Source: Candidatus Altimarinota bacterium
Lineage (GTDB): Bacteria > Patescibacteriota > Gracilibacteria > UBA4473
Direction of reading: 5' to 3'
DNA length: 28,999 nt
NCBI GenBank assembly: GCA_020630245.1
Contig: JAHDBZ010000001.1
Span: 1-28,999 of the forward strand
The translations under genes and the position numbers were made by a program. The first letter of the stretch is position 1; each line of letters opens with the position of its first letter. Below the pieces are notes generated by a model that was given only the letters and a program-made list of their open reading frames with translations, made no database searches and was not told the origin of the DNA. This document shows, piece by piece, positions 23,409 through 28,999 of this stretch.

Positions 23409-23433
23409 CGACTCCGGGCAAGCCGGAGCGTTC
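23409..23433 (-). repeat. REP-like palindrome, right inverted repeat
   Basis: Its reverse complement is GAACG-CTCCGG-CTTGC-CCGGAG-TCG, identical to 23056-23080 except for one loop base. Confidence 0.85.
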
Positions 23434-23628
23434 AATCTATTTAGATGACGGTATTGTTTTTGATTGTGTATGAATATGCAACGTACCGTCTTCACGAGAA
23501 TTTAATATAGTATCGTTTCTCTGCTACAAAAATAGCTTGCCCTTAGTGTTAAAATCCCTATCTTCGGCTCGGAAACTACCAAGTTTCGCCCTTTTGTATG
23601 ACAAGGGTTTACATTTTTTACGTGTTAG

Positions 23629-26600
23629 ATGATGTCTATTCAGCCAATCCTCCGGGATTTGCCCTTTGAACTAGATCTCGCGGCTCAGCTCGCGGTGCTT
23701 CGGCGTGACCAACTTTTGACCCTGGTAAACGTTGGGAATAGTGCGGCGAAGTCGTTCCTGATTCAGGGATTGCTAGACCAATCAGAATCACACGAATTAC
23801 CGTTTACCAATGTCTTTTGGGCTAGTACTGACGAACAGGCCGATCAGTTGCATCCCGTGGCACAGCTGTACTTTGGTGAGAATATAAAACTGATCCCAGC
23901 AGAGTTTGATTACCGGTCGTACTACGACATCTTGTCCACGATGCAGGCGCCCGATAAGCACCTGTTTCTTTTTGAAGATTTATCAAACTTCCTCGAGCAT
24001 AAACTACCGACTCAGAAAGAAATTGAAGCCGCCCAGGTCACACTTACCGTCGGTGACAAAGTGCGCGTCTATGAATGTTTTGAAACCCTCGAAGCCAAAG
24101 GCTACCGTCCGGCAGAGGATAAAGTCCTCCAGCCAGGAGAGTTTCTCCGTCAGGGAGAAAATTTATTCATCTTTCCGCTCAATGCCGAGCACTGCTATCG
24201 GTTGGAAATGTTTGGCGATGAGATCGAGAATATTGATATCTACGCGCAAGCTGCCGATGGTTCGGTAAAACCGAAACCAGTGAAATCCGTCACCGTTTAC
24301 CCTGCTGAATTTGACGAAGATCAGCTCAGTACTAACTTTTGGGAGCTGCTCGACGCCAAGACGGATTGTTTTATCTGTGATGATCTGGATACCGAGCTAC
24401 AACCAAAGACTAAAGTTCATGAAGTCCGTTTCACTACCTTTCCGGAGAACGACACGGTCTTTTTTCACTTGAACTTTTTTAACGTCCTGCCGTTCTACAC
24501 CCTGTCTGACTTCGTGATGGAGGTCAAAGAGCGCTTTCGCCGTGAATTTACGGTGGTCACTATGACCAAGAAGTCAGAAGAGATGCGTAATATCTTCAAA
24601 GAAAACGAGATTATGTTTACTACCGATCTCGAAGATCGTACCCCTTCTACCGTTAAGTTGATCGAAGCCGGTAAGGGGCACGCTCTGCCACACTCTTGGC
24701 AGAACAATGATCGTGGACTACTGTTCCTCACCGATCGAGAGATCTTCCAGTTTCGCCGAAGTTCTCGCGCCAAGAAAGCGATTTCGGGGATGAATTTTGA
24801 CCTGATTAATTCTCTCAAACCAGGTGATTTTGTCGTTCACGTCGATCACGGAGTAGCGCGCTTTGATGGTATCGTCCGTCGTGAGGTTCAGGAAGGGGTG
24901 CGTGAGTATCTTAAGCTCAGTTACGCCGGTAGCGACAAACTCTTCGTGCCAGTTGAGTCAGCAGAGAAAGTCTCCAAATACGTCGGAGATGATAATCCGA
25001 GATTGACCAAGTTGGGCGGAGCCGAATGGCAAACGCTACAACGAAAACTTAAAGAAGAAACCGAACGGGTCGCCAAAGAGCTTCTCAAAATTTACGCCGC
25101 ACGAGAATTGGCTAAAGGTCAAAAGTTCACTGCGGATGATGAGATGATGCGAGAGTTTTATGATAGTTTTCCGTATGAACTGACACCGGGACAACGACAG
25201 TCTTGGGAAGACGTACGGATCGATATGGAAAAGACCAAGCCGATGGATCGTCTGGTGTGTGGAGACGTAGGATTTGGAAAAACAGAGATCGCTATGCGAG
25301 CGTGTTTCAAAGCTTTCCGGTCGGGAAAACAAGCGGCTCTGTTATCGCCGATTACGATCCTCGCCGAGCAGCACTACCAAAGTTTCGTTAAGCGCGTCAA
25401 AGACAAAAATTTTGGCGTCCGGATCGAGCTCCTGTCTCGGTTTCAAACTGCCCAAGAACAACGTAAGATCCTCAAAGATCTTGAGTTTGGGTTGGTCGAT
25501 ATCGTGGTTGGGACTCATCGTTTGCTTTCGGCGGATGTGAAGTTTAAAAACTTAGGTCTGGTAGTGATCGATGAAGAACAACGGTTTGGGGTGAAGCAAA
25601 AAGAAAAACTCAAAGCCATGCGCTCAGATGTCGACATCCTGACGCTTACGGCTACGCCGATCCCACGAACGCTCCACATGGGACTCAATAAACTCAAAGA
25701 TGTTTCGACCATCACAACGCCACCACCAGGTCGTCTGCCAGTGGTGACCGAGGTTCGTCGTTACAACCTCAACCTGATCCGAGAACGAATCCTGCAAGAG
25801 GTTGAACGTGGCGGGCAGGTGTATTTCCTCCACAACGAAGTAAAAACGATCGAATCACAGGCCGAACAGATGCGTTCACTGATGCCAAACGTACGATTCA
25901 TCGTGGCCCATGGTCAGATGACGCCACATCAACTCGAAGAACAGATCCGCCAGTTTAAGGAAGGGGAGGCGGACGTGCTGGTGGCTTCCACGATCATTGA
26001 AAACGGAATCGATTTACCAAACGCCAACACGCTCTTCGTAAACAAGGCTGAAAAGTTCGGTCTTTCACAGCTGTACCAATTACGAGGACGCGTCGGACGG
26101 GGACGAACGCAGGCTTATGCCTTCTTCCTATACCAAGGACAAAAACTCGCGCTTGATGCAAAGAAGCGTCTGCGGGCTATTGTTGAAGCTTCCGAGCTGG
26201 GAGCGGGTTTCCAAATCGCGATGAAAGATCTCGAGATCCGTGGAGCCGGGGAGATCCTAGGGGCGAGTCAGTCTGGGACGATGAAAGATGCTGGTGTGAG
26301 CCACTTTGTGCGTATGCTCAATAAAACTATGGAAGAAATGCGCTCGGGAGAAATCTCTACTGAGGTCGAAGAGCAGGAAAACATTACCGTCGAGATACCG
26401 CTCTCAGCTTACATCCCGCCCAGTTTCATCCCGAGTGCGGACGAAAAGATCCAGGTCTACCAAGAACTCGCCTCGGCAGAAAATGAGAAGCATCTAAAGG
26501 ATATCAAAAAAGACATAGTAGAAGACTACGGGGAACTACCGAAAGAGGTCGAAAACCTCTGCAAAGTGATCCGGCTCAAGCTCCTCCTTCGTGAGGCCAA

Positions 26601-26835
26601 TCTTTCAGCCGTACGCGTGCACAAAGTTTCGCACAAAGCTCATGAGATCACCCTCCGTATGGGGAAGAATTTCACCCCTGATCAAGTCTTTGGTCTGCTC
26701 AAAAACGCCGAGGAGAAATGGGTGATCACCGCCAATGCCATTAAGCTCACGCTTGATACGCTTCCAGTGGGATGGTATGCGGAGTTGTGCGAAGCGGTGG
26801 GATGGATGTCTAGCGACACTTCGCGAAAGAAGTGA
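23629..26835 (+). CDS. mfd: Transcription-repair coupling factor
   Basis: At 1068 aa, slightly short of the usual 1100-1150. Mfd removes stalled RNA polymerase at lesions and recruits UvrA. The order is an N-terminal UvrB-like region with a degenerate P-loop (about 1-330), the RNA-polymerase interaction domain starting GDFVVHVDHGVARFDG (about 400-470), then the RecG-like translocase with Walker A GDVGFGKTE (about 545), DEEQRFG (about 648), TATPIPRTL and QLRGRVGRG, and a C-terminal TRCF domain (about 930-1030). It starts with ATG ATG at 23629. The 195-base upstream spacer includes a GACGGTA/TACCGTC inverted repeat. Confidence 0.96.
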   Translation: MMSIQPILRDLPFELDLAAQLAVLRRDQLLTLVNVGNSAAKSFLIQGLLDQSESHELPFTNVFWASTDEQADQLHPVAQLYFGENIKLIPAEFDYRSYYDILSTMQAPDKHLFLFEDLSNFLEHKLPTQKEIEAAQVTLTVGDKVRVYECFETLEAKGYRPAEDKVLQPGEFLRQGENLFIFPLNAEHCYRLEMFGDEIENIDIYAQAADGSVKPKPVKSVTVYPAEFDEDQLSTNFWELLDAKTDCFICDDLDTELQPKTKVHEVRFTTFPENDTVFFHLNFFNVLPFYTLSDFVMEVKERFRREFTVVTMTKKSEEMRNIFKENEIMFTTDLEDRTPSTVKLIEAGKGHALPHSWQNNDRGLLFLTDREIFQFRRSSRAKKAISGMNFDLINSLKPGDFVVHVDHGVARFDGIVRREVQEGVREYLKLSYAGSDKLFVPVESAEKVSKYVGDDNPRLTKLGGAEWQTLQRKLKEETERVAKELLKIYAARELAKGQKFTADDEMMREFYDSFPYELTPGQRQSWEDVRIDMEKTKPMDRLVCGDVGFGKTEIAMRACFKAFRSGKQAALLSPITILAEQHYQSFVKRVKDKNFGVRIELLSRFQTAQEQRKILKDLEFGLVDIVVGTHRLLSADVKFKNLGLVVIDEEQRFGVKQKEKLKAMRSDVDILTLTATPIPRTLHMGLNKLKDVSTITTPPPGRLPVVTEVRRYNLNLIRERILQEVERGGQVYFLHNEVKTIESQAEQMRSLMPNVRFIVAHGQMTPHQLEEQIRQFKEGEADVLVASTIIENGIDLPNANTLFVNKAEKFGLSQLYQLRGRVGRGRTQAYAFFLYQGQKLALDAKKRLRAIVEASELGAGFQIAMKDLEIRGAGEILGASQSGTMKDAGVSHFVRMLNKTMEEMRSGEISTEVEEQENITVEIPLSAYIPPSFIPSADEKIQVYQELASAENEKHLKDIKKDIVEDYGELPKEVENLCKVIRLKLLLREANLSAVRVHKVSHKAHEITLRMGKNFTPDQVFGLLKNAEEKWVITANAIKLTLDTLPVGWYAELCEAVGWMSSDTSRKK

Positions 26836-26843
26836 GAAGATTA

Positions 26844-26871
26844 TTGACTTTTTCTTGAAATGCATTAAAAA
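26844..26871 (+). promoter_or_regulatory. Promoter of the 26879 gene
   Basis: TTGACT (26844-26849), 16-base spacer, TAAAAA (26866-26871), seven bases before ATG 26879: a leaderless arrangement. Confidence 0.6.
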
Positions 26872-26878
26872 GTAAATA

Positions 26879-27925
26879 ATGAGATCTGCTCCAGAAATAC
26901 ATGAGACGGTATTAACCGTTGTAAAGCTTACCTGCGAAGCTAATGGTTTTGAGTTTGGAGGTGCTATTCATGATGCAGATGGCTATTCTTTTAGAGTTTT
27001 GGGTGTTCCAGAACATATGGTAGATGGGTTTCGAAGTATGATTTTTAATGTTTTATTGTATAAGCTTGGAGTGGGGGTAGCTTTTCAACCTAATGTTTCC
27101 ATAGATTTAGATGGATCTGTACTGGTAGAACGAAAATATCGATACAAAGAATCCTTTCAAAAAAATCTGAGAGCATTTACGAAAGATTTTTTATCAGACT
27201 TTATTGATTTGCATGTTTCCAAGTATGTAGAAGAAAATTCAACACTTGAAGATCTGGAATCGCCAAGAAATTTTAGCCGATTGGTTATTCATCCGTTGCA
27301 GAGGTCGATGATGGATCGCCTAGTAAGCGATCCAGAAATAGCAGTGGATATGTTGCATAACTTTAAGGCTCTTGGGGTGATGCTTTCTGTTTCTGAATTT
27401 GCTGAGGCAGAAGAACTTTTAAAAATGGATAGCGCAGAATATTTATCAGATAGGAGTTTGATGTCTAAAAAAGTTGAGGCAATTGGAACCGTGATGCGTA
27501 ATTATTTAGGAGGTTTTCATAACCCTATTCAGATTCTTTCTTACCTCTATTTTTTAGAAAAAGTTCTCAAAGAGAAGGGATATAAGATTAATGATAGAAG
27601 TTTGATTCTTGATATTTCGAAGCTTTTGAAACCAGAACTTTTTGGTTCGATTGATGATGGCATGTTCTTCGATCTGGGCGGGAGTTTTGCCTGTGAGCGA
27701 GGATTGAAAAATATAGCGACGGTAAAAGAAATGGTTGGGAAGCAGAATTGTCCAGGGCTGTCTTTTACAATATTTCAAAATTTGCGACCGATTGTATACG
27801 AGATGATGGAAGGCTTAGAAGAAAAATTTCCAGAATTTGGGTATGGTTTGTTTATCGATCAAAATGCCCTGTCAAATGCAGATTTAAAACTAGATAATAA
27901 TCCATATTTGGAACAAATGATTTGA
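26879..27925 (+). CDS. Hypothetical protein, 348 aa
   Basis: No family recognised. It is soluble and mostly helical, with an N-terminal alpha/beta part (GGAIHDADGYSFRVLGVPE) and no signal peptide. The A/T content is higher than in mfd next to it, and its style is like the 19247 gene; transfer or relaxed selection is possible but unproven. Stop is TGA. It is transcribed from its own leaderless promoter and is not in an operon with mfd. Confidence 0.65.
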   Translation: MRSAPEIHETVLTVVKLTCEANGFEFGGAIHDADGYSFRVLGVPEHMVDGFRSMIFNVLLYKLGVGVAFQPNVSIDLDGSVLVERKYRYKESFQKNLRAFTKDFLSDFIDLHVSKYVEENSTLEDLESPRNFSRLVIHPLQRSMMDRLVSDPEIAVDMLHNFKALGVMLSVSEFAEAEELLKMDSAEYLSDRSLMSKKVEAIGTVMRNYLGGFHNPIQILSYLYFLEKVLKEKGYKINDRSLILDISKLLKPELFGSIDDGMFFDLGGSFACERGLKNIATVKEMVGKQNCPGLSFTIFQNLRPIVYEMMEGLEEKFPEFGYGLFIDQNALSNADLKLDNNPYLEQMI

Positions 27926-27945
27926 TTTTATCTCTCAGAATAACC

Positions 27946-27966
27946 CTCTGGCTTGCCCAGAGTCGG
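27946..27966 (+). repeat. Solo REP-like palindrome
   Basis: CTCTGG-CTTGC-CCAGAG-TCGG differs from 23061-23081 at three of 21 positions, and two of these are a compensatory pair (C-G to T-A) that keeps the stem. It lies between the 26879 gene and the tRNA gene. Confidence 0.75.
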
Positions 27967-27990
27967 ATTGTGCTTACACTCGCGCGGTAC

Positions 27991-28080
27991 GGAGGGATGG
28001 CAGAGTGGTCGAATGCGCACGCTTGGAAAGCGTGTATGTCAGCAATGGCATCGGGGGTTCGAATCCCCCTCCTTCCGCCA
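27991..28080 (+). tRNA. tRNA-Ser (anticodon GGA)
   Basis: Class II tRNA with encoded CCA. The acceptor is GGAGGGA with TCCTTCC (one wobble), the anticodon stem CACGC/GCGTG with loop TTGGAAA (anticodon GGA at 28025-28027), a long variable arm (TGTATGTCAGCAATGGCATC), and the T arm GGGGG-TTCGAAT-CCCCC. It reads Ser codons UCC and UCU. A terminator follows at 28094. Confidence 0.97.
28061..28078 (+). repeat. Direct repeat, copy 1 (tRNA 3' end)
   Basis: GAATCCCCCTCCTTCCGC inside the tRNA-Ser gene is repeated exactly at 28224-28241. This is the form of an attachment-site core. Confidence 0.7.
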
Positions 28081-28093
28081 GGATAAAAAATGC

Positions 28094-28124
28094 AGTCAGG
28101 CCTTTAGGTCTGGCTAAATTTTTT
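28094..28124 (+). terminator. Terminator of tRNA-Ser
   Basis: AGTCAGGCC pairs with GGTCTGGCT (9 bp, two wobbles) over a TTTA loop, followed by AAATTTTTT. Confidence 0.75.
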
Positions 28125-28223
28125 AATTTCGCAGAAATAAAGTGCTGAGAACCCGGGTTCGACTGCAAGCCAAAATCTTTGATTTTGTGCTGGAATCTTC
28201 GGTGAACCGTAGGTGAGCAAGAA

Positions 28224-28241
28224 GAATCCCCCTCCTTCCGC
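28224..28241 (+). repeat. Direct repeat, copy 2 of the tRNA-Ser 3' end
   Basis: An exact 18-base copy of 28061-28078, 163 bases downstream, followed by TAAAAAA instead of CA. It could be a remnant attachment site or a tRNA gene fragment. Confidence 0.7.
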
Positions 28242-28275
28242 TAAAAAATAGATCAGGAGTATTTATTGGGTTTTT

Positions 28276-28302
28276 TTGACAAAAACATTAAAACAATAAA
28301 AA
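28276..28302 (+). promoter_or_regulatory. Promoter of the 28306 gene
   Basis: TTGACA (28276-28281), 15-base spacer, TAAAAA (28297-28302), directly before the ATG, again leaderless. The second ATG at 28312 would fit the spacing better. Confidence 0.5.
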
Positions 28303-28305
28303 ATA

Positions 28306-28647
28306 ATGTTGATGTATGAAAGTTTTAGACCGAGCTCGTTGGATAAAAATCCTTGGGGAAGTAAGCCAGAATTACAACGATTTTTGGGTATTAATGATGA
28401 AGAATGGAACAGATTGGAAGACGGTATTCGGCAGCGCCAAATCGCAGTCTTTAGGTATTATCGCTCTTTTTACGGTAGAAATTCTATACAACAATATAAT
28501 TTAAATGTTTTTCGAAGAGTGAGAGATGAACTTAATGAGACGGTTAGGGCCAATCCTCTGAAAAATCAAAGAGCTGTAAAAATTCATCCTCTTAGGCCTG
28601 TTAAAACTTATCCGGTGAAACGTAAAGATGTAATAAATGTCAGGTAG
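28306..28647 (+). CDS. Hypothetical protein, 113 aa (paralogue of the 2136 gene)
   Basis: No family recognised. The central part (about residues 20-75) is similar by eye to residues 20-80 of the 2136-2642 product. It includes KPELQRFLGI, RQRQIAVFRYY and YNLNVFRRVRDEL, likely three helices. The C-terminus is basic and Pro/Lys-rich (KIHPLRPVKTYPVKRK). It may bind nucleic acid (inference from charge). The start may be ATG 28306 or 28312. Confidence 0.6.
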   Translation: MLMYESFRPSSLDKNPWGSKPELQRFLGINDEEWNRLEDGIRQRQIAVFRYYRSFYGRNSIQQYNLNVFRRVRDELNETVRANPLKNQRAVKIHPLRPVKTYPVKRKDVINVR

Positions 28648-28677
28648 GGGCGTTTAAATTAATTTATTAATATTCTC

Positions 28678-28761
28678 AAACACACTAAACGAGCATATTT
28701 CAACACTTAGTGTTGGCAACACTAAGTGTTTGTCGGCAGTCTTAAACACACTAAACTAGCA
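28678..28761. promoter_or_regulatory. Operator-like cluster of ACACTAA sites
   Basis: A perfect 13-bp inverted repeat AACACTTAGTGTT/AACACTAAGTGTT (28702-28714 with 28718-28730, 3-base spacer) is flanked by two direct repeats AAACACACTAAAC(G/T)AGCA (28678-28695 and 28744-28761, one mismatch in 18). All share an ACACTWA core. The second direct repeat ends three bases before ATG 28765. Confidence 0.6.
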
Positions 28762-28764
28762 CCC

Positions 28765-28999
28765 ATGAAGGAACACAAAATCTTCTCCATAGCCTTTTCC
28801 AAGGTTTATCCTTGTTATACCGATAAAGCGGAGAAGAAGGGGCGGACCAAAGCTGCAGTCGATCAGATCATCTGCTGGTTAACCGGTTATGATCAGGCTG
28901 GGTTAGAGGCGCAAATTTCCAACGAAGTAGACTTCCGAACTTTCTTCGAAGCAGCGCCACAGCTCAATCCCAATGTCGACAAGATCACAGGCGTGATTT
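28765..28999 (+). CDS. DUF2200-like protein, 5' part (runs off the window)
   Basis: The 78 visible codons read MKEHKIFSIAFSKVYPCY, then KAEKKGRTKAAVDQIICWL, TGYDQAGLEAQI and VDFRTFFEAAPQLNPN. From memory this matches the DUF2200 family (about 115-120 aa, function unknown) along its start. The family is cytoplasmic and small. The gene is cut by the window end, not broken. The direct repeat and palindrome just upstream suggest regulated transcription. Confidence 0.8.
   Translation, partial: MKEHKIFSIAFSKVYPCYTDKAEKKGRTKAAVDQIICWLTGYDQAGLEAQISNEVDFRTFFEAAPQLNPNVDKITGVI

Larger units (their letters stand above)
28125..28305 (+). other. Non-coding spacer with palindromes
   Basis: No gene is seen. 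It contains the 12-bp palindrome GAACCCGGGTTC (28149-28160), the perfect hairpin CAAAATC-TTT-GATTTTG (28171-28187), and GGAATCTTC nearly complementary to GAAGAATCC, which runs into the repeated tRNA end. Confidence 0.5.

Noticed and set aside
23629..27925. Recoding of TGA as glycine
   Set aside because: TGA terminates mfd and the 26879 gene at the expected ends, and conserved proteins need no internal TGA.
28149..28241. A second, interrupted tRNA gene
   Set aside because: GGGTTCGA at 28156 and the repeated 3' end look tRNA-like, but no D arm, anticodon arm or 5' acceptor strand can be drawn; treated as a repeat fragment.
28678..28761. NrdR box pair
   Set aside because: The ACAC...GTGT elements are too short and the spacing and flanking sequence do not match the 16-bp NrdR consensus; the downstream gene is not a ribonucleotide reductase.

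Overview
The window looks like a chromosome segment of a small-genome bacterium of the Candidate Phyla Radiation (Patescibacteria), perhaps a metabolically richer lineage such as Peregrinibacteria; the phylum-level guess is moderate and anything finer is weak. Reasons: many genes without a Shine-Dalgarno sequence and with a -10 box 4-10 bases before the start codon (leaderless mRNAs), a VirD4/TraG-like ATPase with no other conjugation genes, a large secreted protein ending in a WSD...H...DW..GY...GLP motif that I recall from such genomes, and many family-less small proteins. TGA acts as a stop (for example for mfd), so the TGA=Gly code of Gracilibacteria/Absconditabacteria is not indicated.

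Layout. 1-65: 3' end of a dGTPase gene. 138-2642 (minus): five family-less genes and, between two of them, a complete small transcription unit (promoter, 25-codon Leu/Val/Ile-rich ORF, alternative hairpins, intrinsic terminator) that reads like an amino-acid attenuator or a type I toxin. 2707-4371: fused prephenate dehydrogenase-prephenate dehydratase-ACT. 4452-8714: a small basic protein, three secreted paralogous proteins with paired cysteines, and a membrane-anchored HEPN-like protein. 8757-10115 (minus): no proteins, but seven consecutive small-RNA-like units, each with its own -35/-10 promoter and hairpin terminator; this is the most striking feature. 10252-12705 (minus): VirD4-like ATPase. 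12989-14869: large surface protein. 15011-15407: GIY-YIG nuclease ORF between inverted repeats. 15482-16597 (minus): shikimate kinase fused to a PurN-like formyltransferase. 16815-18032: S-layer-homology protein. 18178-18450: ribosomal protein L27. 18526-20320: two unknown proteins. 20317-21630 (minus): CNNM/CorC transporter. 21875-22978: DNA polymerase sliding clamp. 23056-23433: a second GIY-YIG ORF between 25-bp inverted repeats of a REP-like palindrome. 23629-26835: Mfd. 26879-27925: unknown. 27991-28080: tRNA-Ser(GGA) with its 3' end duplicated downstream. 28306-28647: unknown, resembling the gene at 2136-2642. 28765-end: DUF2200-like gene behind a palindromic operator-like region.

How it fits together. 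The core functions (dnaN, mfd, rpmA, tRNA, dgt) are scattered as single-gene units with their own promoters. The two fused enzymes indicate that phenylalanine, tyrosine and shikimate-pathway capacity is at least partly retained. The cell envelope is represented by the three paralogous secreted proteins, the large surface protein, the SLH protein and the CorC transporter. Two different palindrome-flanked GIY-YIG cassettes and a solo palindrome near the tRNA point to small non-transposase mobile elements. Several spacers consist of degenerate short-period repeats such as gagaagtgagaag.
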